64,000 nt of DNA from Pseudanabaena cinerea FACHB-1277 (GCF_014696345.1 NZ_JACJPY010000011.1:18697-82696), one strand, 5' to 3'; shown: positions 37,096 through 45,759, numbered from the stretch's first letter. A program made the numbers and translations. The notes: a model not told the origin generated them from the sequence alone.

Positions 37096-37108
37096 CAGAG
37101 GGTTAAAC

Positions 37109-38509
37109 ATGACAGAAAATCTAGATTCTAATCAGCAGACGCTGGCAGAGCGGTCTAGCCTGAGTACTCGCGCAGCGAAGCAGTTGGCTACAACCACCAA
37201 GACTGCTCCGCAGATGCAGGGCATCACATCGCGCTGGATTAGTCGCCTGTTGCCTTGGGTGGAGCTGCGCGGCGGCTCCTACCGTGTCAATCGCCGCTTG
37301 ACCTATGCACTAGGTGATGGTCGTGTCACTTTTACGAACGTTGGGTCAACGATTCAAGTAATTCCTCAAGAGTTGCGCGAACTAGCCTTTCTGCGAGACT
37401 TTGAAGATGAGGCTGTTTTGAATGCCTTGGCTGATCGCTTTGTGCAGCAAGAGTTTCAACCTGGTGATGTGCTGGTAGACAAGGGAACCCCCGCCGACCA
37501 GATAGTACTGATTGCTCACGGCAAGGTCAGTAAGATTGGTACAGGCAAGTATGGCGATGAGGTAGAGCTTGCGGTGTTGACCAATGGCGATCACTTTGCC
37601 TATCAAGCCATTCTTGAATCAGAAGATCTATGGGACTTCACCATCAAAGCGATCACACGTTGTACGGTCTTAGCACTAACACAAAGCTCCTTTGAAGAAC
37701 TGCTCAACTCCTCAGAGTCACTTCAGGCACACATTGAGGCATTTCGCACCCAACCCCAAAAAGATCAGGATCGGTACGGTCAATCCGCCATTGATCTAGC
37801 CGCCGGTCACAGTGGTGAACCAGTGCTGCCCGCAACCTTTGTCGACTACGAAACCTCTCCACGTGAATATGAGCTAAGCTTGGCGCAGACAGTACTGCGT
37901 GTTCATACCCGCGTTGCCGACCTCTACAACGAGCCAATGAACCAGATTGCGGAACAGCTTAAGCTAACAGTACACGAGTTGCGTGAACGTCAAGAGTACG
38001 AGTTGGTTAACAACCGAGAATTTGGGCTACTGCACAATGCTGACCTCGGTCAGCGCTTCTCTACCCGCAATGGTCCGCCCACACCAGATGATTTTGATGA
38101 GCTGATCACCCGCCGCCGCAATGCACAGTACATTTTTGCCCACCCGCGTGCCATTGCAGCCTTCGGTCGGGAGTGCAGCAAGCTAGGGCTCTATCCCGAC
38201 AGCATTGATATGGGGGGCGAACGAGTGTTGACTTGGCGCAACATCCCGATTTTGCCCTGCGACAAGATTCCCATTAGCAACACCCAGACCAGTTCTGTGA
38301 TCGTTGTCCGTACTGGTGAAGATAATCAGGGCTTAGTAGGGCTTCGCCCCGCAGCATTGCCCGATCAACATGAGCCGGGGTTAAACGTGCGCTTCATGGG
38401 CATCAATGAAAAAGCCATCATCTCCTACCTCGTTAGCAACTACTTCTCTGCCGCCATCCTCGTACCCGATGCCGTTGGCGTACTCGAAGATGTCGAACTC
38501 GGACGCTAG
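37109..38509 (+). CDS. cnbA: CnbA: Family 2B encapsulin-type shell protein with inserted cyclic-nucleotide-binding-like domain
   Basis: A 466-residue protein, usually annotated Crp-like. Layout: N-terminal arm (1-40); a segment with [26 protein letters not shown]; a CNB-like domain (about 93-215, [29 protein letters not shown]); then an HK97-type encapsulin part (about 245-466) with [40 protein letters not shown] and [20 protein letters not shown]. No helix-turn-helix is present, so a transcription-factor role is unlikely. The phosphate-binding cassette is degenerate (GDHFAYQ, no Arg). Related Streptomyces proteins form shells that enclose 2-MIB synthase. First gene of the operon. Confidence 0.88.
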   Translation: MTENLDSNQQTLAERSSLSTRAAKQLATTTKTAPQMQGITSRWISRLLPWVELRGGSYRVNRRLTYALGDGRVTFTNVGSTIQVIPQELRELAFLRDFEDEAVLNALADRFVQQEFQPGDVLVDKGTPADQIVLIAHGKVSKIGTGKYGDEVELAVLTNGDHFAYQAILESEDLWDFTIKAITRCTVLALTQSSFEELLNSSESLQAHIEAFRTQPQKDQDRYGQSAIDLAAGHSGEPVLPATFVDYETSPREYELSLAQTVLRVHTRVADLYNEPMNQIAEQLKLTVHELRERQEYELVNNREFGLLHNADLGQRFSTRNGPPTPDDFDELITRRRNAQYIFAHPRAIAAFGRECSKLGLYPDSIDMGGERVLTWRNIPILPCDKIPISNTQTSSVIVVRTGEDNQGLVGLRPAALPDQHEPGLNVRFMGINEKAIISYLVSNYFSAAILVPDAVGVLEDVELGR

Positions 38510-38603
38510 TAGCTCTAGCTCCCGTTAGAGTTATACAAACATCCAAATGTCGGCATCTTCACCACATAATCATTGAAACACCTATTTAGCAGTAACACAT
38601 CCC

Positions 38604-39473
38604 ATGTCCACGCCCCACACTATCACTGCCAATAATGTTTTGCGCAGTGAATATCAGAAGTCAGTTGCTAACTATTGGAACCAAGAAAAAAATCCCGTTA
38701 ATCTTCTGCTTGGTCACGTTGACGGTTATTACCATCATCACTACGGGATCGGCGATGTCGATTGGTCGGTATTGGAATCTCCCGAAAGTGAGCGCGATGA
38801 TCAGATTATTCGCGAGCTACACCGACTCGAACACGCTCAGGCGGTTTTCCTGCTCGACCATCTGGGCAACGTCAAGCCTGATGACCGCGTGATGGATGGC
38901 GGTTCTGGTCGCGGCGGTACCAGTTTCATGGTCAATGAGCGCTTTGGCTGTCAGGTTGATGGAGTGTCCATCTCAAAGTCTCAAGTCGAGTTTGCTAACG
39001 ACCAGGCTGAACAGCGTGGTGTGGCGGACAAGGTCAAGTTCCACTTTCGCAATATGCTGGATACCGGCTTCGAGACGGGAGCCATGCGTAGCATTTGGAC
39101 GAATGAGACCACAATGTATGTAGATCTGTTCAATCTGTTCGCCGAGTTTTCTCGCCTTTTGCAGGATGGTGGTCGCTATGCCTGCATTACGGGTTGCTAC
39201 AACGATGTTACGGGAGGGCGATCGCGAGCTGTCAGCCAGATCGATGCACATTACATCTGTAACATCCATCCGCGCAGTCAATATTTCAAGGCACTAGCGG
39301 CGAACAATCTCGTCCCGATTACTGTAACCGATCTGACTCCCCTAACGATTCCCTACTGGGAACTGCGAGCCAAGTCTTCCCTAGTTACAGGGGTCGAGGA
39401 TTACTTCCTTACTGCATATAAAGAAGGCAGTTTCCACTATCTGCTCATCGTTGCTGACCGCATCATTCGGTAA
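38604..39473 (+). CDS. mtf: Geranyl diphosphate 2-C-methyltransferase
   Basis: SAM-dependent enzyme that adds a methyl group to C2 of geranyl diphosphate, giving 2-methyl-GPP, the substrate of 2-MIB synthase. The 289 residues show NVLRSEYQKSVANYWNQEKNPVNLLLGHVDGYYHHHYGIGDVDW, characteristic of GPPMT, then the SAM motif I VMDGGSGRGGTSFMV and the post-I acidic VDGVSISKSQVEFA. Active-site aromatics follow (IWTNETTMYVDL). It starts 94 bp after cnbA and is followed by mic after a structured 95-bp spacer. Confidence 0.95.
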   Translation: MSTPHTITANNVLRSEYQKSVANYWNQEKNPVNLLLGHVDGYYHHHYGIGDVDWSVLESPESERDDQIIRELHRLEHAQAVFLLDHLGNVKPDDRVMDGGSGRGGTSFMVNERFGCQVDGVSISKSQVEFANDQAEQRGVADKVKFHFRNMLDTGFETGAMRSIWTNETTMYVDLFNLFAEFSRLLQDGGRYACITGCYNDVTGGRSRAVSQIDAHYICNIHPRSQYFKALAANNLVPITVTDLTPLTIPYWELRAKSSLVTGVEDYFLTAYKEGSFHYLLIVADRIIR

Positions 39474-39493
39474 GGATTATCCAAAATACAACC

Positions 39494-39540
39494 CGCACCA
39501 TGGTGTGGTGCGTAGCACGCATACTGCAAACGCACCACAC
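39494..39540 (+). promoter_or_regulatory. Mutually exclusive hairpins in the mtf-mic spacer
   Basis: Three segments: CGCACCA (39494-39500), GTGTGGTGCG (39503-39512) and CGCACCACAC (39531-39540). The middle one can pair with the first (7 bp, 5-nt loop) or with the third (10 bp, 18-nt loop) but not both. No T tract follows, so it is not a simple terminator. A role in transcript processing or in setting mic expression relative to mtf is inferred. Confidence 0.6.
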
Positions 39541-39568
39541 ATCACTGCCCTAATACAGGGATAAGAGC

Positions 39569-40762
39569 ATGAAAGATACCAACTTGGATAATACGAGTAC
39601 CACATTTTTATTTGGTCCGACTGGTCTTGGTACATCCGCCGCTCGCTTTGTGAGTGAGATAGCCAAGGCTGCTCGTACCGATAACCTAGATTCAGGACTA
39701 CTCCAGACAGATCTCGCCTCGGTGGGGGATTGTGATCCTGCCTATGCAGAGAGAGATTGGGGCGATGGAACTGCCTCACCACTCTACTGCCCCATTACCG
39801 AGCGATTCAACGAGCCACTAGCGGACGAGGTCGATGATCGGCTGGCGGTCTGGGCATTGGAATGCGGGTTTGATGAGGACGAGGCGCAGAAAATTCGCAA
39901 GGTGCGGTTTGGACGGCTGGTGATGCTAGCTCACCCAGACTGCGATGACCCATCTCGGCTGTTGATTGGGGCCAAGTTGAACATGGCTTGGTGGGCTGCT
40001 GATGACTACTATGCTGACGACAGCGAGCTTGGGGCAGATCCAAAGCTGCTCCCCCCTCGTCTTCTGTTGGCGATGACCGCTATGGACCCGCCCCCGCCAG
40101 CAGGGGAATTTACGCCCCCGCTAGAAGCCGCGATCGCCGAAGAGCGGGTATTAGTAGCCCTCGGTAGGGGCATTGACTATTTGAGCCAGTATGCCACACC
40201 AGAGCAAGTCCAGCGTACCTGTTACGCCACCTTCTCCATGTTCGTCTCTTGGGGGGCTTACGCGGCGTGGCGCTATACCGGCGATTACCCGCCAGCTTGG
40301 AAGTATCTGGCTGCGCGACAGCACGACAGCTTCTACACCTCCATGACACTAATCGACCCCATCGGAGGCTACGTCCTCCCACCAGATCTTTTCTTCGATC
40401 CACGCGTCCGTCACGCAGCGTTCCTAGCTGGAACGGCAGTCGTTCTGGTCAACGATCTCCTTTCGGTTGCCAAAGATCTGGCAGACGAGCAGCCACCTGT
40501 CAACATGGTGCTACAGATTGCGGCGGATCGGGGCTGCTCTATCCAAGAGGCGACGGAGATCACTGTCAAGTTTCATAACGACTTGGTTCATGACTTTCGG
40601 GAACGCCACCAGAAGCTCCAAGCTGTACCCAACGTTGAGCTTCAGAGGTTCCTGCGCGGATTGCGCGGCTGGATGGGCGGCGCATTTGAATGGCATAACA
40701 GCAACCCGCGCTATAAAAACAGCAACGGTGCTTCACAGCCAGATTCACAATCACTAGCCTAA
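39569..40762 (+). CDS. mic: 2-methylisoborneol synthase (monoterpene cyclase)
   Basis: Class I terpene cyclase of 397 residues converting 2-methyl-GPP to 2-methylisoborneol, the earthy off-flavour. Residues 1-70 are a variable, probably disordered extension; the cyclase starts at SPLYCPITERFNEPLADEVDDRLAVW. Metal motifs: Asp-rich DDYYADD (145-151) and NDLLSVAKD (295-303); the last ligand is Asp where Streptomyces enzymes have Glu. WHNSNPRY near the C-terminus is the family ending. The long N-terminal region is the expected place for a cargo-loading signal into the Cnb shell. Confidence 0.95.
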   Translation: MKDTNLDNTSTTFLFGPTGLGTSAARFVSEIAKAARTDNLDSGLLQTDLASVGDCDPAYAERDWGDGTASPLYCPITERFNEPLADEVDDRLAVWALECGFDEDEAQKIRKVRFGRLVMLAHPDCDDPSRLLIGAKLNMAWWAADDYYADDSELGADPKLLPPRLLLAMTAMDPPPPAGEFTPPLEAAIAEERVLVALGRGIDYLSQYATPEQVQRTCYATFSMFVSWGAYAAWRYTGDYPPAWKYLAARQHDSFYTSMTLIDPIGGYVLPPDLFFDPRVRHAAFLAGTAVVLVNDLLSVAKDLADEQPPVNMVLQIAADRGCSIQEATEITVKFHNDLVHDFRERHQKLQAVPNVELQRFLRGLRGWMGGAFEWHNSNPRYKNSNGASQPDSQSLA

Positions 40763-40847
40763 TTATAGAAGCGCACATAGTTCAACCAGATTTCATGCGG
40801 TTGAATAAACCAGAGTATGTGTATGTATATAGAAAGCGAGGTAAAAA

Positions 40848-42245
40848 ATGACCCAAGACTTTAACTCCCATGGGCTGGCGGAGCAGTCGAGCCTGAGTAC
40901 AGATGCGGCGCGGAAGTTAGCCACAACTACCAAGACTACTCCGCAAACTCAGGGTATTAGTTCGCGCTGGATCAGCCGCCTGTTGCCTTGGGTGGAGCTA
41001 CGCGGCGGATCCTATCGGGTCAACCGACGTTTGACCTATGCGCTGGGTGATGGACGAGTGACCTTTACCAACGTGGGGGCTACCATACGAGTGATCCCGC
41101 AAGAGTTGCGCGAAATAGCCCTGTTGCGCGACTTTGACGAGGAGGCAGTGCTAAACAGGTTGGCAGAGCGTTTTGTGCAGCAGGAGTTTCAACCCGGTGA
41201 TGTGCTGGTGGAAAAGGGAACCCCTGCTGATCAGGTTGTGCTAATTGCCCACGGCAAGGTCAGCAAGATCGGTACGGGGAAGTATGGGGATGACATGGAG
41301 CTTGCGGTATTGACCGACGGAGACCACTTCACCTACCAGGCTATTATCGAATCCGCCGATCTCTGGGACTTCACGATGAAGGCGGTTACACGCTGCACAG
41401 TCTTGGTGCTAACACAGCAATCGTTTGAAGAGGTGGTGGCTTCCTCTGAATCACTGCAAGCCCACATCGAAGAATTTAAGGCTCGCCCGCCAAAAGCCCA
41501 AGATAAATATGGCCAGTCCGCAATTGCGTTAGCTGCTGGTCATACAGGCGAACCCTTGCTGCCCACGACTTTTGTTGATTACGAGACCTCGCCGCGAGAA
41601 TACGAGTTGAGCCTAGTGCAGACGGTGCTGCGTGTCCATACGCGAGTTGCCGATCTCTACAACGATCCAATGAACCAAATCGAACAACAGCTCAAATTGA
41701 CTGTGCATGAGTTGCGCGAGCGTCAGGAGTACGAATTGGTCAATAATCAAGAGTTTGGTCTGCTGCACAACGCCGACCTCAGCCAACGCTTCCCCACCCG
41801 CAACGGTCTACCTCACCCAGATGATTTTGATGAGCTGATCACCCGCCGCCGCAATTCACAGTATATTTTTGCCCACCCACGTGCCATCGCTGCCTTTGCG
41901 CGTCAGTGCAACAAGATGGGGATTGATTTAGAAAGTATCGATGTAGGTGGAAACCGAATTCCAGCTTGGCGCGGCATTCCTATCTATCCTTGTGGCAAAA
42001 TCCCCATTGACAGAACGACTCAAACCACATCGATTATCGTTATGCGTACTGGTGAGGACAATCAGGGCGTGGTAGGTCTTCGACCTGCGGAGTTGCCTGA
42101 TCAATATGAGTCAGGATTGAATGTACGCTTTATGGGTATTAACGAAAAGGCCATCATCTCCTATCTAGTCAGCAACTACTTCTCCGCTGCGATCCTTGTC
42201 CCCGATGCTGTCGGCATTCTCGAGGATGTCGAGATCGGGCGGTAG
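40848..42245 (+). CDS. cnbB: CnbB: second Family 2B encapsulin-type shell protein
   Basis: A 465-residue paralogue of CnbA, nearly the same along its length (for example [20 protein letters not shown] and [20 protein letters not shown] are shared), with differences concentrated in the N-terminal arm, the CNB-like domain and the surface around [16 protein letters not shown]. It has the same domain layout and no DNA-binding domain. The cassette reads GDHFTYQ and also lacks the Arg. GAGG 8 bp before the ATG is a good ribosome-binding site. Two distinct subunits would allow a mixed shell or two shell types. Last gene of the operon; crtE follows after 157 bp. Confidence 0.88.
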   Translation: MTQDFNSHGLAEQSSLSTDAARKLATTTKTTPQTQGISSRWISRLLPWVELRGGSYRVNRRLTYALGDGRVTFTNVGATIRVIPQELREIALLRDFDEEAVLNRLAERFVQQEFQPGDVLVEKGTPADQVVLIAHGKVSKIGTGKYGDDMELAVLTDGDHFTYQAIIESADLWDFTMKAVTRCTVLVLTQQSFEEVVASSESLQAHIEEFKARPPKAQDKYGQSAIALAAGHTGEPLLPTTFVDYETSPREYELSLVQTVLRVHTRVADLYNDPMNQIEQQLKLTVHELRERQEYELVNNQEFGLLHNADLSQRFPTRNGLPHPDDFDELITRRRNSQYIFAHPRAIAAFARQCNKMGIDLESIDVGGNRIPAWRGIPIYPCGKIPIDRTTQTTSIIVMRTGEDNQGVVGLRPAELPDQYESGLNVRFMGINEKAIISYLVSNYFSAAILVPDAVGILEDVEIGR

Positions 42246-42339
42246 GAAGTCAGTTTGTTTTTTTGATGTTGATTTTGGAAAATATTCTTGTCAATAACCT
42301 GTGCAGTTGCCCTATGTTTGTTCAGTAGTTGCTATAAAT

Positions 42340-42362
42340 CAGTCTAAAGGGCTGTAATATGT
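42340..42362 (+). repeat. Dispersed AGCGCAAAGCGCTGTA-type repeat, copy 7 (degenerate)
   Basis: Reads AGTCTAAAGGGCTGTAATATG. It lies in the 157-bp spacer between cnbB and crtE, near the right border of the 2-MIB operon. Confidence 0.5.
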
Positions 42363-42402
42363 TGCATAATGCCTTGCCATTGTTGTCACCATAGTATAAG
42401 CC

Positions 42403-43350
42403 ATGCCGCAAACATTACCCCAGACAAGTCCTTTAGGTATAAGCCCTGATTTAAGCCTAGATGCAGACTTTGATTTGAATAAGTACCTAGGCGAACTCAA
42501 GCTGGAGGTAGAAACTGCCCTCGATGAGTCGATCGCCATTACTTATCCTGAAAAAATTTACGAGTCGATGCGCTATTCACTGCTGGCAGGGGGCAAGCGA
42601 CTACGACCTATTTTATGTATTGCCGCCTGTGAGATGCTCGGTGGCGATCGCCATGCCGCCATGCCCACCGCCTGCGCGATGGAAATGGTGCATACCATGT
42701 CTTTGATCCATGATGATTTGCCAGCTTTGGACAATGATGACTATCGGCGGGGCAAACTGACCAATCACAAGGTTTATGGCGATGATATTGCGATCTTGGC
42801 GGGGGATGCCTTACTGGCATATGCCTTTGAATTTATCGCCACCCAGACTAAAAATGTGCCACCTGATCGCATTTTGAAAGCGATCGCCCATCTTGGTCAT
42901 GCAGTGGCAGCAACAGGGCTAGTTGGGGGGCAGGTCGTTGATCTTGAATGTGAAGGCAAAGCCGATGTGGATGCTGACACTCTGACATTTATCCATATCC
43001 ATAAAACGGCAGCCCTGCTGGAGTCCTGCGTGATCTGCGGCGCATTATTGGCTGGTGCAAATGATACCGACATTGATCGCCTCTCCGTTTATGCTAAAAA
43101 TATTGGGCTTGCCTTTCAGATCATTGATGACATCCTTGACATCACCGCCACCTCTGAGCAACTAGGTAAGACCGCAGGCAAGGATCTCGTTGCCCAAAAA
43201 GTCACCTATCCAAGCCTTTGGGGAATCGAAACCTCTCAGCAAAAGGCTCTAGAATTGGTGGAACAGGCTAAAGCGCAACTAGTTGGCTATGGCAAATTGG
43301 CTATACCACTGATGGCGATCGCCGATTACATCACGACTCGCCAATCTTAA
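42403..43350 (+). CDS. crtE: Geranylgeranyl diphosphate synthase (polyprenyl synthetase)
   Basis: Trans-prenyltransferase that condenses IPP with allylic diphosphates to GPP, FPP and GGPP for carotenoids, chlorophyll and quinones. The 315 residues show the first Asp-rich motif in [28 protein letters not shown], the second in [14 protein letters not shown], and [26 protein letters not shown] is the IPP-binding region. Its position directly downstream of the 2-MIB genes on the same strand is suggestive, since GPP is the precursor of mtf and mic; co-transcription is not shown. Confidence 0.94.
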   Translation: MPQTLPQTSPLGISPDLSLDADFDLNKYLGELKLEVETALDESIAITYPEKIYESMRYSLLAGGKRLRPILCIAACEMLGGDRHAAMPTACAMEMVHTMSLIHDDLPALDNDDYRRGKLTNHKVYGDDIAILAGDALLAYAFEFIATQTKNVPPDRILKAIAHLGHAVAATGLVGGQVVDLECEGKADVDADTLTFIHIHKTAALLESCVICGALLAGANDTDIDRLSVYAKNIGLAFQIIDDILDITATSEQLGKTAGKDLVAQKVTYPSLWGIETSQQKALELVEQAKAQLVGYGKLAIPLMAIADYITTRQS

Positions 43351-43410
43351 AGCTATCCACAACACCCCACCAAACCTATCCTAGAAATATCCTCAATAAC
43401 TGCAATTGAT

Positions 43411-43851
43411 ATGAACCTCCATCCCGTTGGCGAAATCCTCGATAATCAAGTTCTGCTAATTGCTCTTTGTTCTAGCTTAACCGCCCAACTTCTCAAATTA
43501 TTTATTGAGTTAGCACAGTTGCGGCGGCTACGATTTAAGGTGCTTTTTGAAACAGGCGGGATGCCTAGCGCCCACTCTGCCTTGGTGTCGGCATTGGCAA
43601 CAGGCATCGGACGCACCCAAGGTTGGGATACGCCCCAATTTGCGATCGCCACTGTTTTTGCTTTTATCGTGATGTATGACGCGGCGGGAATTCGCCGTGC
43701 GGCGGGTAAACAGGCTAAGGTTCTCAATCAAATTATGGTTGAGGTTTTTGAAGAGGAACATGATCCATTAAAGGAATTATTGGGACATACGCCAGCACAG
43801 GTAGTTGCAGGCTCTATATTAGGGATTATTTTAATGTGGTGGTTTTTGTAA
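43411..43851 (+). CDS. Divergent PAP2 family membrane protein
   Basis: A 146-residue protein with four hydrophobic segments. It matches the divergent PAP2 family (DUF212, YuiD-like): the motif FETGGMPSAHSALVSALATGIG contains the conserved PSAH, and FAFIVMYDAAGIRRAAGKQAKVLNQI follows. It may act on lipid or isoprenoid phosphates. It starts 60 bp after crtE; this pairing is common in cyanobacteria, which supports an isoprenoid-phosphate role, though activity is unproven. Confidence 0.88.
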   Translation: MNLHPVGEILDNQVLLIALCSSLTAQLLKLFIELAQLRRLRFKVLFETGGMPSAHSALVSALATGIGRTQGWDTPQFAIATVFAFIVMYDAAGIRRAAGKQAKVLNQIMVEVFEEEHDPLKELLGHTPAQVVAGSILGIILMWWFL

Positions 43852-43977
43852 AGGTAAAGCTATTTAGCAGCTTTTGGTAGTAATCCGAAAGTAGTGAAAA
43901 GGCTCAAACGGTTGCAATACGGGAATTATCATCATGTATGAAGTACTAGATAGCGCCAATATAATTTTCTAAAATTT

Positions 43978-44385
43978 TTATGACATCGCAAGGTGGAGAA
44001 TTCTTTGCCAATAGAACTCAGATACAGGCACGACTGAGAGACGACTAATCCGAATCAGGTCAAAGCCTTCAAATGCTTGATCTTGTTTGATTTGGGCAAG
44101 GGTGACAGGCTGAGGTAATGGCTTTACGGCTTTGACATCCACAACGGCGCGTTTAGGATCATCTAGCTGTGGATCGGCGTAGGGCATTGTGATCACCTCT
44201 GCAATTCCCATTGCCCTACGCTCATCGTCTGTATGATAAATCAACGCCAGATCACCAATTTGCATCGTGCGAATATGTTTGAGGGCTAAGTTATTATTTA
44301 CGCCATCCCATATGGTTTGGCGATCGCGCTCTAAGTCAGCATAGGAATATACATGGGGTTCGCTTTTGAGTAACCAGTAAGCCAT
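43978..44385 (-). CDS. EVE domain-containing protein
   Basis: A 135-residue single EVE domain, a PUA-like fold linked to recognition of modified bases in DNA or RNA. Landmarks are MAYWLLKSEPHVYSYADLERD, TIWDGVNNNLALKHIRTMQIGDLALIYHT and GFDLIRISRLSVVPVSEFYWQRI, matching the bacterial family of unknown cellular role. Two palindromes upstream may regulate it. It stands alone, facing crtE-PAP2. Confidence 0.92.
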   Translation of the reverse strand: MAYWLLKSEPHVYSYADLERDRQTIWDGVNNNLALKHIRTMQIGDLALIYHTDDERRAMGIAEVITMPYADPQLDDPKRAVVDVKAVKPLPQPVTLAQIKQDQAFEGFDLIRISRLSVVPVSEFYWQRILHLAMS

Positions 44386-44408
44386 AGAGTTGTCTCTTGA
44401 GTTTTATA

Positions 44409-44452
44409 TATGGTGAAACCATACAATGCTTTTCACTACATGGTTTTACCAT
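44409..44452 (-). promoter_or_regulatory. Pair of related palindromes upstream of the EVE gene (candidate operator)
   Basis: TATGGT-GAA-ACCATA at 44409-44423 and ATGGT-TTT-ACCAT at 44440-44452. The same half-site, TATGGT or ATGGT, is used twice; centres are 30 bp apart, about three helical turns, and the nearer copy lies 24 bp from the EVE start codon. A dimeric repressor binding side by side would fit; no regulator is assigned. Confidence 0.5.
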
Positions 44453-44485
44453 ACCTCTCCCCCCTCTTTCCTTTTTTCCTGTGAT

Positions 44486-44510
44486 GCTTGAGCTAAAGCG
44501 CTGTACTACA
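44486..44510 (+). repeat. Dispersed AGCGCAAAGCGCTGTA-type repeat, copy 8
   Basis: Reads TTGAGCTAAAGCGCTGTACT. It lies between the divergent EVE and ilvN genes. Confidence 0.6.
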
Positions 44511-44614
44511 ACACTTTGAGAAAAGCTATGCAATATGTAGCCTGATAGTCGCAATAAAGTTACCAAAGTCATTAATATAGACTACTGTGCTGTTTATTTG
44601 CCGAATTTGCCACC

Positions 44615-45154
44615 ATGAAACATACTCTCTCCGTCGTTGTCCAAGATGAGGCAGGCGTACTGACCCGTATTGCCAGCTTGTTTGCCCGCCGAGGTTTTAA
44701 CATCGAAAGCCTAGCGGTAGGAACCGCCGAACAAGATGGATTTACGCGCATTACGATGGTTGTCTCTGGCGATGATCACACGATTGAGCAGATCACCAAG
44801 CAGTTGCATAAACTGATTAATGTGATTACCATTCTTGATTTTACTGATATTCCTTGTGTTGAACGCGAGTTGATGCTCGTTAAGGTAAATGCAGCTCCCA
44901 ATGTACGCTCCGAAATTATTGAAATATCACAAATATTTCGCGCTCGTATCGTAGATGTAGCCGATGACTTCTTGACGGTCGAAGTTGTGGGTGATCCAGG
45001 CAAGATGGTAGCAATTTTAAAAATGCTCAATAAGTTTGGCATTCGTGAAATTGCCCGTACTGGCAAGGTTTCTCTGACCCGCGAATCTGGGGTTAATACG
45101 GAATATCTCAAAGTTAATCGCGAAGGCATACGCGGCGCATTGTCGAATCTTTAA
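44615..45154 (+). CDS. ilvN: Acetolactate synthase small (regulatory) subunit
   Basis: Regulatory subunit for the first committed step of branched-chain amino acid synthesis. The N-terminal ACT domain ([34 protein letters not shown]) mediates valine feedback. The C-terminal half ([34 protein letters not shown]) is the typical ALS-ss domain. The 179-residue length is normal. The catalytic ilvB is not adjacent. A hairpin terminator follows 8 bp after the stop. Confidence 0.96.
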   Translation: MKHTLSVVVQDEAGVLTRIASLFARRGFNIESLAVGTAEQDGFTRITMVVSGDDHTIEQITKQLHKLINVITILDFTDIPCVERELMLVKVNAAPNVRSEIIEISQIFRARIVDVADDFLTVEVVGDPGKMVAILKMLNKFGIREIARTGKVSLTRESGVNTEYLKVNREGIRGALSNL

Positions 45155-45161
45155 CCCAAAA

Positions 45162-45188
45162 AAGGTGCAGCATTTCACACTGCACCTT
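45162..45188. terminator. Bidirectional terminator between convergent ilvN and gpx
   Basis: A 9-bp perfect stem, AAGGTGCAG / CTGCACCTT, with a 9-nt loop. A runs on its left give a T tract on the minus strand (CTGCACCTTTTTT), so it suits the gpx gene best and can also end ilvN. Confidence 0.8.
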
Positions 45189-45224
45189 CTTTGATTGAGG
45201 GTTTAAGCTAATTTAAAAAACACT

Positions 45225-45695
45225 TTAAAATAAAGCTTCAATATCTTTACGCAAACCCGCATCTTCAGGAGAAATACTGGAAGGGTAATATTTGACGACT
45301 TTACCTTCCTTGTCAACGAGGAATTTGTTAAAGTTCCATTGCACCTGATTACCTGTGGTTTCAGTGAGATATTTGTAGATATCGACCTTATCGCTCCCGC
45401 TAACCTTTACCTTGCTAAACATATCGAAGGTTACATCATACTGTAGAGAACAGAAGCTCTTGATCTCAGCTTCGGGGTCTGGTTCTTGTCCGCCAAAGTC
45501 ATTGCTAGGAAAGCCCAGAATCTCAAATCCCCTGTCTTTATATTCACGATAAAGAGCCTCCAAGCCTTTATATTGTCTGGTGTAGCCACATTTAGATGCA
45601 ACATTTACCACTAGAGCGACTTTGCCTTTGTATTGTGAGAGATCAACGGGTTGACCATCGATGTTAGTGATCTTGTAGTCGTAAAGTGTGGACAT
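45225..45695 (-). CDS. Glutathione peroxidase family (thiol peroxidase)
   Basis: A 156-residue Cys-type GPX that reduces hydroperoxides, in cyanobacteria usually with NADPH or thioredoxin rather than glutathione. The peroxidatic Cys is in NVASKCGYTRQY, the Gln in FPSNDFGGQEPD, and the Trp/Asn in QWNFNKFLVD. A second Cys in SFCSLQYDVTF is the likely resolving residue. The second motif reads FPSNDF where many relatives have FPCNQF. The ATG at 45693-45695 starts the conserved region (MSTLYDYKITNIDG). Confidence 0.92.
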   Translation of the reverse strand: MSTLYDYKITNIDGQPVDLSQYKGKVALVVNVASKCGYTRQYKGLEALYREYKDRGFEILGFPSNDFGGQEPDPEAEIKSFCSLQYDVTFDMFSKVKVSGSDKVDIYKYLTETTGNQVQWNFNKFLVDKEGKVVKYYPSSISPEDAGLRKDIEALF

Positions 45696-45759
45696 ATTTG
45701 AGGGTTGTTGTAGTTTAGAAATTGTGGAAAAACATTTATAGATATTTTGCAGCGATCGC

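Noticed and set aside
36940..37108. CRP- or NtcA-type binding site upstream of cnbA (GTTAGATCACA, ATCACATG)
   Set aside because: Only one half-site matches; the partner half and spacing do not fit TGTGA-N6-TCACA or GTA-N8-TAC.
37109..38509. CnbA as a Crp/Fnr-type transcription factor
   Set aside because: There is a CNB-like domain but no C-terminal winged helix; the last 220 residues match encapsulin shell proteins instead.
44336..44572. 78-codon frame upstream of the EVE gene
   Set aside because: It overlaps the EVE start in another frame and contains the palindromes and a dispersed repeat; no protein features.
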